Counted from the stretch's first letter, positions 1-10,975 are shown. The stretch is 64,000 bases of DNA from Bifidobacterium moukalabense DSM 27321 (GCF_000522505.1 NZ_AZMV01000001.1:310001-374000), one strand, 5' to 3'. Numbers and translations are program-made. Notes: generated from the sequence alone by a model not told the origin.

Positions 1-755
<755 letters not shown>

Positions 756-776
756 TCACGAAGCATCGGAAAACGT

Positions 777-2276
777 TCAGGCAATGGCCTGTTCGACGAT
801 CCGCGACGCCAGATGGTCATCGACCTCCGCCTGAAGCAGCATGCCATCATCACGATATTCGACATTGAGCACCTTGCCGTATTCCCGGACGCTCGACATG
901 AGCGAGCCGGCCGAATATGGCAACAGGGCCTCCACGTGCACGTTGGGGACCGGCAGCATGGATTCGACCTTGGCGCGCAGCCCGTCCACGCCCTCCCCCG
1001 AATATGCGGAGACGATGTACGCCTCGGGCATCAGGGCCTCGATGCGCTCACGGGTCGCATCCTCCATGAGATCGGCCTTGTTGAACACCACGATGGTCGG
1101 AATGGCTCCCACGCCATCGATGTCGGCAAGCACGTCATTGACCGCGTCTATCTGCAAGAACGGATCGGGATGGGAGCCGTCGACCACATGCACGATCAGA
1201 TCGGCCTCGGCGACTTCCTCCAATGTGGATTTGAACGCTTCGACAAGCTGCGTGGGAAGACGACGCACGAATCCGACGGTGTCGACGTATGCATACAGGC
1301 GACCATCCTTTGCGCGGGCACGACGCACCGCGGTATCAAGAGTGGCGAACAGGGCGTTCTCCACCAGTTCCGAGGAACCGGTCAGGCGATTGGTCAACGA
1401 CGATTTGCCGGCATTGGTGTAGCCGACCACGGCGACCGTCGGCAATCCGAAACGCCGACGGGATCCACGTTTGACCTCGCGCGCGGGAGCCATTTCGGCG
1501 ATCTGCCGGCGCAGCTTGGCGATACGGCTGCGGATCACGCGACGATCCATCTCGATCTTCGTCTCGCCCGGACCTCGCGAACCGATGCCGGCATCGGCGC
1601 CGGCCGCACGACCTCCGGCCTGACGGGACAGCGATCCGCCCCAACCACGCAGTCGCGGCAGCATGTATTCAAGCTGGGCCAGCTCAACCTGCGCCTTGCC
1701 CTCACGGGAGGTGGCATGCTGGGCGAAGATGTCAAGAATCACGGCGGTGCGATCGACCACCTTCACCTTGGTGGCGTCTTCAAGGGCTCGACGCTGGCTT
1801 GGCGGCAGATCGTCATCCACCACGATGGTGTCGGCATCCTCCTGCGCCACGACGCCCGCCAGCTCGCGCGCCTTGCCGGAACCGACATAGGTGGCCGCAT
1901 CCGGCTTGATGCGATGCTGGAGCAGGCCATCGCATACCACGGCACCCGCGGTTTCGGCGAGCGCCGCCAGCTCGCGCAACGACTCCTCGGCCGCGGCCTG
2001 GGTGGTTTCCCGGGAAGACCATACGCCGACGAGCACCACACGTTCGAGTCGCACCTTGCGGTATTCGACTTCGGTGACGTCCTGCTTCTCGCCCAGACCC
2101 GCCACATGCTTCAGCGCATTGCGGGATTCACGTTCCTGCCATTGCTCATCATGGGATTCGTGGAAGCGTTCCCGGTCGCCGGTATCGAGCAGCACCTCCG
2201 ACTGGTCGGCAAGCACACCGCCCACGGCGGCTTCGTCCGTTTCCTGCTCGATTTCGATCTCCTGGGTCAATGGCAC
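777..2276 (-). CDS. hflX: GTPase HflX
   Basis: Ribosome-associated GTPase that binds the 50S subunit and helps split or rescue stalled 70S ribosomes. The 499-residue protein has the HflX N-terminal domain ending in the family motif GPGETKIE (235-242). The G domain follows: GYTNAGKSS (285-293, P-loop), ATLDTAVRRA (G2), VDTVGF (G3, about 331-336) and NKAD (399-402, G4). The N-terminal ~45 residues are acidic and poorly conserved, so a start further inside is possible. The gene is separated from ldh by about 200 bp and is divergent from the methyltransferase. Confidence 0.95.
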   Translation of the reverse strand: MPLTQEIEIEQETDEAAVGGVLADQSEVLLDTGDRERFHESHDEQWQERESRNALKHVAGLGEKQDVTEVEYRKVRLERVVLVGVWSSRETTQAAAEESLRELAALAETAGAVVCDGLLQHRIKPDAATYVGSGKARELAGVVAQEDADTIVVDDDLPPSQRRALEDATKVKVVDRTAVILDIFAQHATSREGKAQVELAQLEYMLPRLRGWGGSLSRQAGGRAAGADAGIGSRGPGETKIEMDRRVIRSRIAKLRRQIAEMAPAREVKRGSRRRFGLPTVAVVGYTNAGKSSLTNRLTGSSELVENALFATLDTAVRRARAKDGRLYAYVDTVGFVRRLPTQLVEAFKSTLEEVAEADLIVHVVDGSHPDPFLQIDAVNDVLADIDGVGAIPTIVVFNKADLMEDATRERIEALMPEAYIVSAYSGEGVDGLRAKVESMLPVPNVHVEALLPYSAGSLMSSVREYGKVLNVEYRDDGMLLQAEVDDHLASRIVEQAIA

Positions 2277-2395
2277 CTCTCACGGTTAAACTATGATGCC
2301 TCCTATTATCATCATTCTGTAGAGACATGAACCGGCGGCATTCGCGATATGGGCGGATGATGCCTCGGGACCGCGTAAAACGGATGGGAAGTGGC

Positions 2396-3034
2396 ATGAC
2401 GAACATGGGTATGGGCAATCAGGGCGGCAAGGCGGAGCAATACTTCGCCGCGGAACCGACATCGGAGGATGTGCGCAGAAGGCTGCACGTCATGCTTCGC
2501 GACCATGAGGCGGATGTGGAGGTCTCCAACGGCGTGTTCTCCGGCACCAGGGTGGATCTGGGCACTTCCGTGCTGTTGAAGAGGGTTCCCGAACCTCCTC
2601 AGGAGGGCGCATTCCTCGATTTGGGCTGCGGCTGGGGGCCGATCGCGTTGACGATGGCGTTCGAGTCGCCGAAGGCCGACGTGTGGGCGTTGGATGTGAA
2701 CGAGCGTGCGTTGGAGCTGACGAGGCGCAATGCCGAAATCAATGGCATCGACACCATTCACGCGGTGACGGCGGATGGGATTCCGCAAGACCTCACCTTC
2801 GATCTGATCTGGTCGAATCCTCCGATCCGCATCGGCAAGGAGGCATTGCACGAACTGCTGACGGCGTGGCTGCCACGATTGAGCGCGGGAGGCGCCGCCT
2901 ACCTGGTGGTGCAGAAGAACCTGGGATCGGATTCATTGATTCCCTGGCTTGCCATGCAGCTTGGCGAGGGTTATGGGGTGAGCAAGTACGCAAGCGCCAA
3001 AGGCTTCCGCGTCATCGAGGTTTTGAAGGCATGA
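2396..3034 (+). CDS. Class I SAM-dependent methyltransferase, RsmC/YbxB-like
   Basis: A 212-residue single-domain methyltransferase of the small RsmC-like group, whose better known members make m2G in 16S rRNA. The SAM-binding motif I is FLDLGCGWGP (about residues 73-82), followed by an acidic residue in ALDVNERAL. The catalytic motif IV is SNPPIRIGK (about 140-148), characteristic of guanine-N2 methyltransferases of this family. The ATG at 2396 was chosen because GGGAAG lies just upstream; in-frame ATGs at 2327 and 2384 lack such a site. Its stop overlaps the hrpA start (ATGA), so the two are co-transcribed and probably translationally coupled. The exact rRNA target is inferred. Confidence 0.85.
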   Translation: MTNMGMGNQGGKAEQYFAAEPTSEDVRRRLHVMLRDHEADVEVSNGVFSGTRVDLGTSVLLKRVPEPPQEGAFLDLGCGWGPIALTMAFESPKADVWALDVNERALELTRRNAEINGIDTIHAVTADGIPQDLTFDLIWSNPPIRIGKEALHELLTAWLPRLSAGGAAYLVVQKNLGSDSLIPWLAMQLGEGYGVSKYASAKGFRVIEVLKA

Positions 3035-6000
3035 AGTTCGAATATCCTTCCCAACTGCCGGTTTCCACGGCACGTGGCGACATCGCCGAAGCCGTCAGAT
3101 CGAGTCAGGTGGTGATCGTTTCCGGCCAGACGGGTTCCGGCAAGACCACACAGCTGCCGAAGATCCTGTTGGAACTGGGTCGCGGATCCCATGGCAGGCA
3201 GATCGTGCATACGCAGCCACGCAGGTTGGCCGCTCGCACCGTCGCCGAACGCATCGCCTCCGAAATGGGTGTGCGTCTGGGCGACGAGGTCGGCTATCAG
3301 GTGCGGTTCACCGACGAGAGCTCGCCGAAGACGCGACTGCGCGTGGTGACGGACGGCATTCTGCTGGCGCAGATCCAACGTGATCCGAAGCTGATGCAAT
3401 ACGACACGATCGTGATCGATGAGGCGCATGAGCGCAGTCTCAACATCGACTTTCTGCTTGGCTACCTGACGGCGTTGCTGCCGAAGCGTCGCGACCTGAA
3501 GCTCGTCATCACGTCGGCGACCATCGATTCGGTGAAGTTCCGGGAGCATTTTGAGCATGCCCTGCACACGAAGGTGCCGGTCATCGAGGTATCGGGCCGT
3601 ACCTACCCCGTGCAGATCGTGTACGAACCGCTTGGCACCGCGCCCGCGTTGATGCGTTCCGTGCCAGGCTTCGAAACCGGGGCCATGCCGGGCGATTCCG
3701 ATTACGAGGCGTTATCCGCCGCTCCGGACGCGAGGGATTCGGGCCGTGACGTGAATATCGACATGCCGACCGCCGTGGCGCGTGCCTGCGCCGAACTGGT
3801 GATCCATTCCAGTCATGACCGTGGGGCCCGCGATATTCTTGTGTTCGCCTCCGGCGAGCGCGACATCCATGAGTTCGAAAACGCGCTCCGACACCATTAC
3901 GGGCCACGCGCGACCGACATGCGCAGGCCCGACGCGATCGAGATCGTTCCGCTGTTCGCGAGGCTTTCCTCGAAGGAACAGCATAGGGTGTTCGAACCGC
4001 ATGAGCACCAGCGCATCGTGATCGCCACGAATGTGGCCGAAACGTCGTTGACCGTGCCGGGCATCCGCTATGTGGTCGACCCCGGCACGGCGCGTATCTC
4101 GCGCTATTCGAAGACGGCGAAGGTGCAGCGGCTTCCGATCGAGCCGATCAGCCAGGCGAGCGCGAACCAGCGTTCGGGCCGATGCGGACGTATCGCCGAC
4201 GGCATCGCGATCCGCCTGTATTCACGTGAGGATTTCGAGACCCGGCCGGAGTTCACGGAACCGGAGATCCTGCGCACGTCGCTGGGCGCGGTGGTGCTGC
4301 ACATGCTGTCGGTGGGCGTGGCGCGCACCGCACAGGACGTGACGGATTTCGGCTTCATCGATCCGCCGGATATGAAGGCCGTGTCCGACGGTTTCAACGA
4401 GCTGACCGAACTAAAGGCCATCGCCCGCAAGCATGGCGAGGTGGTGCTGACGCATACGGGCCGTCAGTTGGCGCGCATTCCGATCGACGTACGTCTGGGC
4501 CGCATGGTCATCGAGGCCGCGAAGTCGACCACGCCGAACACGCTGGCCGCCGTGCTGGTGGTGGTGGCGTTCCTGAGCCTGCAGGATCCGCGCGAACGGC
4601 CTGATGAGCACCGCGAGGAGGCCGACCGCATCCACAACCGCTATGCGGATCCGACCAGCGACTTTGTGACCGCATTGAATCTGTGGGACCGCGTATTCCA
4701 GGCGGATGGCGATCCGAGCAATTCCGCGCTGCGCCGCATCTGCAAGACCGAGTATCTGAGCTGGCTGCGCATGCGCCAGTGGAAGGATCTGGTCACGCAG
4801 CTACGCGAGATGTGCAAGGAGTTCAGATTCAAGGTCGGCGAGCCGATTCCGGCGTCCCGGCCGGACTTGGGGATCCGCCAGCTGCCGATGAACCAGCAGG
4901 CGGCGCATTCTTTGTGCTGTTCGTGGGATGCGCAGGGCATTCATACCTCCATGCTGGCCGGCCTGCTGTCGATGATGGGCATGCAGGTGGTTCGCGAACC
5001 GAAGGCTTCCGATTTCGCCGGGCTCAAGGGCGCGGCGCGTGCCCGCGCCATGAAGCGTGCGCAGAAGATGTCGAAGAACGACTATCAGGGCGCACGCGGC
5101 ACGCGGTTCGCACTGTTCCCAGCTTCGGCGGTGGCCAAAAGCACCCCGTCATGGGTGATGAGTACGGAATTGGTGGAAACGAGCAGATTGTGGGCCCGCT
5201 ATTCCGCCGAGATCGATCCGGCGTGGGCGGAACCTCTGGCCGGTTCTCTGACGCGCACCACGTACGCCGACCCGCATTGGTCGGGTTCGCGTGGTTCCGC
5301 CGTGGCGAGCGCGAAGGTGCTGCTGTACGGTCTGCCGATCGTACAGGACCGTACCGTGCAGTGGGGTCGCATCAATCCGTTGGAGGCCCGTGATTTCCTG
5401 ATTCGTCAGGGTTTGGTGGAGGGCGATATCCAGCAGCGTTTCCCCTATGACGATTTCGTCACGAAGAACCGCGACGTCTTGGAGGATGCGGCCGACGACG
5501 CGAGCCGTACCCGTCAGGTGGCGCAGACGGTCAGTGACGAGGATCTGTTCGACTTCTACAATGCGATCATCCCCAACACCGTCACGAACGTCGCCGACCT
5601 GGCGAAATGGTGGAGGACGAAGCATGACGAACAGCCTGATTTGCTGGATTTCGATCCGGAGAAGGTCGAACGTCTCGCCGACGCCGATTCGGTGTCGCTG
5701 TCCGACTACCCCGACCATTGGCACACGCTCGGTACCGACGGCTCGCCCATCGACCTGCGGTTGAGCTACGTATACGATCCGCATGATCCGAACGACGGCG
5801 TGACCGTGCATATTCCATTGAAGGCGCTCTCACGACTGACGCCGGAACAGTTCACCTGGAACGTGCCCGGCCTGCTGGACGAGCTCATCGTCGGCATGAT
5901 CAAATCACTGCCGAAAACGTTGCGCGTGCAGTTCGTGCCCGCCCCCGACACGGCACGCAGGATCCGCGCATGGATCGACGAGCGGTATCCGGATCTGCCC

Positions 6001-7134
6001 GGTTCCGGTTCGCAACAGAAGCCGAATCTTCCACCGGCCGACACGAATGGCGTAGCCGCATGGCCTGATCTGCCGCACGTGTTCACGCAGGCGGCCATCG
6101 ACATCGTCGGCGCGCAGATCCATCCGGAAGTGCTCACGGGCGAACTATGGAACAAGCTCACGCCGTACCTGCGCATGACATTCGCGGTGGAACGGCAGCT
6201 GCCACCCAATCGCAAGCAGCAGCACGGCAGACGCCACGCACGGAGACCGGTCAAGGTACTCGGCACCGGCAAGTCACTCGTCGAACTGCAACGCACATTC
6301 GCCGAACAGGCCGAAGCCTCCGCCCGGCAGATGGTCAAAAGGCAGGCGGAGACGGCAGGAAACCAAGGCAAGCTGGTGGAGCAGGCGAATCTGCTGCACA
6401 AGGCGGGCGCCACCACCGAGGCACGCGCCACCATGCTCTGGCAGGGCGCGCTGGACGCACTGCGCATGCCCAGCGAACGCATCTCATCACGCTGGCTCGG
6501 CACGGAAGCGCTCATGCTCGCCTCCGCACCCTACAAGTCCACGAAGGCGCTGACCGAAGACCTGCAACTGGCCGCCGTCAAACGACTCCTGCCGAAGGTC
6601 GACGAACTGCCGGATGACGAGGCGTTGGCGAATGCGGTGCTCGACGTGCACGAAGTATTCGAGGATACCGTGTATGCGGTGGCGCATGATGTGATCGCCA
6701 TCCTCAAACGCTATGCGGAAGTCGATAAGGCGGTCTCCGGCAAAGCCGACCTGCCCCTATTGAGCGTGCTGCAATCGATCCGCGAACATATCGCCACGTT
6801 GGTGTTCCCCGGGTTCGTCGGCAAGGCGCCGCCGGAATCGCTCGCCGCAATCGAACGGTATCTGCACGCCGATCTGCTGCGGCTGAACAAGGCAAAGCAC
6901 GACAAGAACCGTGACGTACGTTGGGCGTGGGAGGCCGACGCAGCCAAACAACTTGCGGACAAGGCCATGGCGAAGGCCGAACGTGAGCCGGCCGGACCCC
7001 GCCATGAGGCGCTGATGAAACAGGCCATCACCGTACGTTGGATGCTTGAGGAGTTCTATGTGTCCCTATGGGCGCAGGAATTGGGCACGCCGAAGCCGAT
7101 CAGCCTGCAACGCATCACAAGGGCGCTTGAATAA
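3031..7134 (+). CDS. hrpA: ATP-dependent RNA helicase HrpA (DEAH box)
   Basis: A 1367-residue DEAH-box RNA helicase, close to the usual HrpA length; bacterial HrpA acts in translation and mRNA processing. Seen are the P-loop GQTGSGKTT (32-40), DEAH (130-133) and SAT (162-164). RecA domain 2 contains NVAETSLTVPG and QRSGRCGR. The HA2/OB region follows, and the C-terminal ~500 residues match the DUF3418 extension typical of HrpA. The reading frame stays open upstream to 2683, but the ATG at 3031 gives the usual N-terminus and overlaps the preceding stop by four bases, so the upstream part is not coding. Confidence 0.95.
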   Translation: MKFEYPSQLPVSTARGDIAEAVRSSQVVIVSGQTGSGKTTQLPKILLELGRGSHGRQIVHTQPRRLAARTVAERIASEMGVRLGDEVGYQVRFTDESSPKTRLRVVTDGILLAQIQRDPKLMQYDTIVIDEAHERSLNIDFLLGYLTALLPKRRDLKLVITSATIDSVKFREHFEHALHTKVPVIEVSGRTYPVQIVYEPLGTAPALMRSVPGFETGAMPGDSDYEALSAAPDARDSGRDVNIDMPTAVARACAELVIHSSHDRGARDILVFASGERDIHEFENALRHHYGPRATDMRRPDAIEIVPLFARLSSKEQHRVFEPHEHQRIVIATNVAETSLTVPGIRYVVDPGTARISRYSKTAKVQRLPIEPISQASANQRSGRCGRIADGIAIRLYSREDFETRPEFTEPEILRTSLGAVVLHMLSVGVARTAQDVTDFGFIDPPDMKAVSDGFNELTELKAIARKHGEVVLTHTGRQLARIPIDVRLGRMVIEAAKSTTPNTLAAVLVVVAFLSLQDPRERPDEHREEADRIHNRYADPTSDFVTALNLWDRVFQADGDPSNSALRRICKTEYLSWLRMRQWKDLVTQLREMCKEFRFKVGEPIPASRPDLGIRQLPMNQQAAHSLCCSWDAQGIHTSMLAGLLSMMGMQVVREPKASDFAGLKGAARARAMKRAQKMSKNDYQGARGTRFALFPASAVAKSTPSWVMSTELVETSRLWARYSAEIDPAWAEPLAGSLTRTTYADPHWSGSRGSAVASAKVLLYGLPIVQDRTVQWGRINPLEARDFLIRQGLVEGDIQQRFPYDDFVTKNRDVLEDAADDASRTRQVAQTVSDEDLFDFYNAIIPNTVTNVADLAKWWRTKHDEQPDLLDFDPEKVERLADADSVSLSDYPDHWHTLGTDGSPIDLRLSYVYDPHDPNDGVTVHIPLKALSRLTPEQFTWNVPGLLDELIVGMIKSLPKTLRVQFVPAPDTARRIRAWIDERYPDLPGSGSQQKPNLPPADTNGVAAWPDLPHVFTQAAIDIVGAQIHPEVLTGELWNKLTPYLRMTFAVERQLPPNRKQQHGRRHARRPVKVLGTGKSLVELQRTFAEQAEASARQMVKRQAETAGNQGKLVEQANLLHKAGATTEARATMLWQGALDALRMPSERISSRWLGTEALMLASAPYKSTKALTEDLQLAAVKRLLPKVDELPDDEALANAVLDVHEVFEDTVYAVAHDVIAILKRYAEVDKAVSGKADLPLLSVLQSIREHIATLVFPGFVGKAPPESLAAIERYLHADLLRLNKAKHDKNRDVRWAWEADAAKQLADKAMAKAEREPAGPRHEALMKQAITVRWMLEEFYVSLWAQELGTPKPISLQRITRALE

Positions 7135-7165
7135 CGTCCACTTGGAAGGGGCGTTGCGGGAAAAC

Positions 7166-8383
7166 CTACATTCTCGTATAGAACTCACGTTCCTGCGCCA
7201 CGAAGGGTCGCAGCAGCGTGGTGGTGCCGACGGCGCACAGCAGGAACAGTGCGCCTACGGGACCGAGCCACATGAGGCCCAGATGGTTGTTGACCACGCC
7301 GCCGACCGCGGAACCGACCGCGATGCCGATGTTGAACGACATGGAATTGAGTGAGGCGGCGAGGTTCAGCGACCCCGGATGCGACTGCGAGGCGACGTCC
7401 ATATACAGCACCTGCGATGCGGAGTTCTGCAGATACATGAACATGCCGAGCACCACGAGCAGCAGCGCGCCATACACCGGCACCCAATGCGTCACGATCA
7501 ACGATGCCATGAGCACCGCATGCGCGCAGTAGATCGGGCGGATATGCGTCAGCGGCTCCACTCCCCTGCCCCGATCGGCCAGTTTGCCGCCGTACAGGTT
7601 GCTCCACAGGCAGGCGGCGCCGAAAATCACCAGGCCTACGCTCAGGTATCGTTCCGGTACGTGCACTTCGTCGCGCATGATCGGCGTCAGATACGTGTAG
7701 AAGACGTAGCTCGCGGCCGCACCGAACACCACATCGAGCACGCCGAGCTGGATGCGCCGGTCAAAGAACAGGCGGAACTGCGGCAGGAAGCCGATCTTCA
7801 CGATATGGCTGTTGCGCGGCAATACGATGACCATCATCACGATGAGCGCGACGGTAAGCACGTTGACCAGATGGAACGCCCAACGCCAACCGAACACGTT
7901 CGCCACCCATGTGCCGACCGGCACGCCCACCACGGATGCGATGGAGAAGCCGGAGAACACCCATGCGATGAATTTCGTACGATATCGCTCCGTCGTCACA
8001 TCGGGAGCATACGTCATGGCGATGGCCACAAGCGTACCGGAGACGAGCGCGATGAGGATTCGCGCGATGACGAGCACGCCATAGTCGGGCGCGAACGCGC
8101 ACAGCACATTGCCAAGCAGGAAGATACCGACCAGCGTCAGATGCGTGACGAAGCGCGGGAAGCGCGCCGACAGGGCCGAGCCGAGCGGCGTGACCGGTGC
8201 GTAGACAAGCGCGAACAGCGATACGAGATTACCGACGGTCACTTCGGATACCTTCAGTCCGGCCGCGATATCCGGCAGGATGCCGACCATGATGAACTCG
8301 CTCATGCCCAGCATGAAGCTCAAGGCCACCAGGATGGTCACCGGAAGATTGAAGAACCGGTCCGTCTTCGCGCGTTGCGTCAT
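7166..8383 (-). CDS. MFS transporter, DHA1/AraJ-like
   Basis: A 405-residue major facilitator with twelve predicted membrane segments, for example LMASLIVTHWVPVYGALLLV and a long hydrophobic N-terminal segment beginning FNLPVTILVALSFMLGMSEF. It resembles sugar-efflux or drug:H+ antiporters of the DHA1 group; the substrate cannot be read from sequence. The ATG at 8383 is preceded by GAGAGAGTGG and is preferred to the TTG at 8401. It is convergent with hrpA (31 bp between stops) and divergent from the next gene, with its own sigma-A-like promoter. Confidence 0.85.
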   Translation of the reverse strand: MTQRAKTDRFFNLPVTILVALSFMLGMSEFIMVGILPDIAAGLKVSEVTVGNLVSLFALVYAPVTPLGSALSARFPRFVTHLTLVGIFLLGNVLCAFAPDYGVLVIARILIALVSGTLVAIAMTYAPDVTTERYRTKFIAWVFSGFSIASVVGVPVGTWVANVFGWRWAFHLVNVLTVALIVMMVIVLPRNSHIVKIGFLPQFRLFFDRRIQLGVLDVVFGAAASYVFYTYLTPIMRDEVHVPERYLSVGLVIFGAACLWSNLYGGKLADRGRGVEPLTHIRPIYCAHAVLMASLIVTHWVPVYGALLLVVLGMFMYLQNSASQVLYMDVASQSHPGSLNLAASLNSMSFNIGIAVGSAVGGVVNNHLGLMWLGPVGALFLLCAVGTTTLLRPFVAQEREFYTRM

Positions 8384-8403
8384 ATGCCACTCTCTCGTCA
8401 ATC

Positions 8404-8432
8404 GTTCTACATCTCATAAAACCGATTGCCAA
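8404..8432 (-). promoter_or_regulatory. Sigma-A-type promoter of the MFS gene
   Basis: Read on the minus strand, TTGGCA (8432-8427) and TAGAAC (8409-8404) are separated by exactly 17 bases. The -10 lies 20 bases upstream of the ATG at 8383. Each hexamer matches the consensus at four positions. Confidence 0.5.
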
Positions 8433-8548
8433 CTCTAGACGAGCCCCGCACCCTTTCCACCCTTTCGACGCGTCCCGATTCCACATACTGACTATGTTCG
8501 CTCAACTTACGAAAACGTCCCTAGGCCGGCACGCTACAATATGGCACA

Positions 8549-9463
8549 ATGGCAAGCACGAAACGTCGCAAAAGCAGCTCACCGCGCAGGTTCCCCCGTC
8601 TCGGATCCCTGCGCAGCACATGGAACAAAGCCGGCCTCAGGAAACGGGCCGGTCTGCTCTGCAAAGCGCTGCTCATCGTCGTCACCACGGCCGCCTTGAT
8701 CGTGGGCCTGGTACGTTTCATCAACTGGCGGGTGGAAATTGGACTGGCCGAGAAGGCACAGAATCAGCTGCAGGCGAAATACGATTTCAATCCCGGCAAC
8801 ATCATCTCCGACGGCCAGTTCTTCAACGGCAACGCCCTGAGCGAGGCGCAGGTCCAATCCTTCATCGAGGAGCAGGGAGCGGCATGCTCGGGAGAACAGT
8901 GCCTCAAGACCATGACCTTCGACACCGAATCGCAGTCGGCCGACGAATACTGCGAGGCATATGAAGGCGGCACCGGCGAAAGCGCCGCGGCGATCATCTA
9001 CAAATCGGGCAAGGCATGCGGCATCAGCCAAAAAGTGCTGCTCACCGTACTGCAGAAGGAGCAGCATCTGCTCACGGCCACCGACCCGAGCGACTTCCAA
9101 TACGAGTCGGCGATGGGCCTGAACTGCCCGGATGACGCGAACTGCGATCCGGAATATGCCGGATTCTTCAAACAGGTGTACGGCGCAGCCAAACGATACC
9201 GGTACTACGTGCAGCATGAAGACGATTACGGCTACCATGCCGGCGCACTCAACTACATCCAGTACCATCCGAACGCCGGCTGTGGCGGCACGAACGTGTA
9301 TATCGAGAACAAGGCGACCGCACTGCTATACATCTACACGCCGTATCAGCCGAACACGGCCGCATTGAAGGCGGGAGCCGGCGAAGGCGACGCCTGCTCG
9401 GCATACGGCAACCGCAATTTCTCCATCATCTATTCGGGCTGGTTCGGCAATCCGCGCGGATAG
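8549..9463 (+). CDS. Membrane-anchored extracellular protein with lysozyme/transglycosylase-like domain
   Basis: A 304-residue protein with a basic N-terminus (KRRKSSSPRRFPR) and one membrane anchor (about 40-60, LLIVVTTAALIVGLVRF). The extracellular domain contains IISDGQFFNGNALSEAQVQS and then KVLLTVLQKEQHLLT, a pattern like the catalytic helix of lytic-transglycosylase folds. It has at least eight Cys, consistent with disulfides. Similar actinobacterial proteins are often labelled 'hemagglutinin' without functional support. Peptidoglycan hydrolysis is an inference; the Glu in LQKEQ would be the candidate acid. No clear ribosome site: TACAAT (8535-8540) ends eight bases before the ATG, so the mRNA may be leaderless. 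Confidence 0.75.
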   Translation: MASTKRRKSSSPRRFPRLGSLRSTWNKAGLRKRAGLLCKALLIVVTTAALIVGLVRFINWRVEIGLAEKAQNQLQAKYDFNPGNIISDGQFFNGNALSEAQVQSFIEEQGAACSGEQCLKTMTFDTESQSADEYCEAYEGGTGESAAAIIYKSGKACGISQKVLLTVLQKEQHLLTATDPSDFQYESAMGLNCPDDANCDPEYAGFFKQVYGAAKRYRYYVQHEDDYGYHAGALNYIQYHPNAGCGGTNVYIENKATALLYIYTPYQPNTAALKAGAGEGDACSAYGNRNFSIIYSGWFGNPRG

Positions 9464-9510
9464 ACGCAGATCCTCCGAATGGGAAGGCGCCGCATGAGGG
9501 CGCATACGGG

Positions 9511-9548
9511 AGAGGTCCGCCACCCGATGACTCGGATGGCGGACCTCT
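9511..9548. terminator. Bidirectional hairpin terminator between 8549-9463 and glnA
   Basis: A perfect 12-bp stem AGAGGTCCGCCA / TGGCGGACCTCT with a 14-base loop lies between the two convergent genes and can serve both strands. Confidence 0.75.
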
Positions 9549-9595
9549 TCATCAAAAATCCGCGGTGCGGGCACACGGCCCGACGGGAATCGGCG

Positions 9596-10933
9596 TCACA
9601 GCTTCGGCAGATACTTCTTCAGCTCATACGGCGTGACCTGCTGGCGGTACTCCTCCCACTCCTGGCGCTTGTTGCGCAGGAAATACTCGAAGGCGTGCTC
9701 GCCGAGCACTCCGGCCACGAAGTCGGACTTCTCCATGATCTTCAGCGCCTCGTCGAGGGATTCCGGCAACGGCTGGATGCCCATGGCCTGACGTTCGGCG
9801 TCGGTGAGCTCCCACACGTCGTCACTGGTCGGTTCGCCCAACTGCATCTGCTTGTCGACGCCGTCAAGGCCTGCAGCCAGCAGCACGGAATACGCCAGGT
9901 ACGGATTGGCGACCGGATCGAGCGCACGGAACTCCATGCGCGCGGAGTTGCCCTTGCCCGGCTTGTATTGCGGGATGCGCAGCAGGGCGGAACGGTTGTT
10001 ATGCCCCCAGCAGATGTAGCTCGGCGCCTCGGCACCGCCCCACAGTCGCTTATAGGAGTTGACGTATTGGTCGGTAACCGCGCAGATCTCGGCCGCATGG
10101 TACAGGATGCCGGCGGCGAACTGGCGGGCGGTCATGGACATGTTGAATTCCTGACCGGCCTCATAGAACGCGTTGGCGTCGCCTTCGAACAGGCTCAGGT
10201 GCGTGTGCATGCCGGAGCCCGGAGCGTCGGAGAACGGCTTCGGCATGAAGCTGGCATGGATGCCGCGCTCCAGCGAAATCTCCTTGACGACAGTACGGAA
10301 GGTCATGATGTTATCGGCCGTGGTGAGCGCGTCCGCATACCGCAGATCGATCTCGTTCTGGCCCGGACCCGCCTCATGATGCGAATATTCCACCGAGATG
10401 CCCATCTGTTCGAGCATGTTCACGGTGGCGCGGCGGAAGTCCATGCCGGGGCTGCGCGGCACGTGGTCGAAATAGCCGCCTTCGTCAATCGGCGTCGGCG
10501 ACTTGGACCAATCGTCCTGCTTCTCGAACAGGTAGAACTCGATTTCCGGATGCACGTAGAAGGTGAAGCCCCGCTCCTTGGCCTTGGCCAGGGCCTGCTT
10601 CAGCACGTGACGCGGGTCACCCAGCGACGGCTCCCCGTCAGGGGTGAGCACGTCGCAGAACATACGCGCGGTACCTTGCGGACCGCCGCGCCACGGAAGA
10701 ATCTGGAATGTGGACGGGTCGGGCTTGACGATCATATCGTCTTCGGACACTCGTGTCAGGCCCTCCACCGCGGAACCGTCGAATCCGAGCCCCTCCTCGA
10801 ACGCGGCCTCAAGTTCCGCAGGCGCGATGGCAACGGATTTCAGCGTCCCCAACACATCCGTGAACCACAGACGAATGAAGCGCACGTCGCGTTCCTCGAC
10901 CGTGCGCAGCGCAAACTCTTGCTGTTTATCCAT
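9596..10933 (-). CDS. glnA: Glutamine synthetase, type I (GSI-alpha-like)
   Basis: ATP-dependent ligation of ammonia to glutamate. At 445 residues it has the length of GSI-alpha enzymes rather than the ~475-residue GSI-beta. Signature stretches seen are LGFDGSAVEG, HPEIEFYLF, GPGQNEIDLRY, and SYKRLWGGAEAPSYICWG of the ATP/glutamate site. The NLYDLPPEE-type adenylylation motif of GSI-beta is absent, so control by GlnE adenylylation is unlikely for this copy. The ATG at 10933 gives the standard N-terminus MDKQQEFALRTVEERDVRF. The 61-bp gap to eccC holds an imperfect palindrome that could be an operator. Read-through from the upstream secretion cluster is possible. Confidence 0.95.
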   Translation of the reverse strand: MDKQQEFALRTVEERDVRFIRLWFTDVLGTLKSVAIAPAELEAAFEEGLGFDGSAVEGLTRVSEDDMIVKPDPSTFQILPWRGGPQGTARMFCDVLTPDGEPSLGDPRHVLKQALAKAKERGFTFYVHPEIEFYLFEKQDDWSKSPTPIDEGGYFDHVPRSPGMDFRRATVNMLEQMGISVEYSHHEAGPGQNEIDLRYADALTTADNIMTFRTVVKEISLERGIHASFMPKPFSDAPGSGMHTHLSLFEGDANAFYEAGQEFNMSMTARQFAAGILYHAAEICAVTDQYVNSYKRLWGGAEAPSYICWGHNNRSALLRIPQYKPGKGNSARMEFRALDPVANPYLAYSVLLAAGLDGVDKQMQLGEPTSDDVWELTDAERQAMGIQPLPESLDEALKIMEKSDFVAGVLGEHAFEYFLRNKRQEWEEYRQQVTPYELKKYLPKL

Positions 10934-10957
10934 AATGCACCATCGTTCCATGCGCAT

Positions 10958-10975
10958 GTTACGAACATCGTTAAC
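10958..10975. promoter_or_regulatory. Imperfect palindrome upstream of glnA
   Basis: GTTACGAACATCGTTAAC pairs GTTACGA with TCGTTAAC apart from one extra T. It is 25 bp upstream of the glnA ATG. It loosely recalls actinobacterial nitrogen-regulator half-sites (GTnAC), but the assignment is speculative. Confidence 0.25.

Noticed and set aside
2683..3030. Possible N-terminal extension of HrpA
   Set aside because: It overlaps the methyltransferase gene in another frame, has no HrpA-like sequence, and the ATGA overlap at 3031 gives the normal start.
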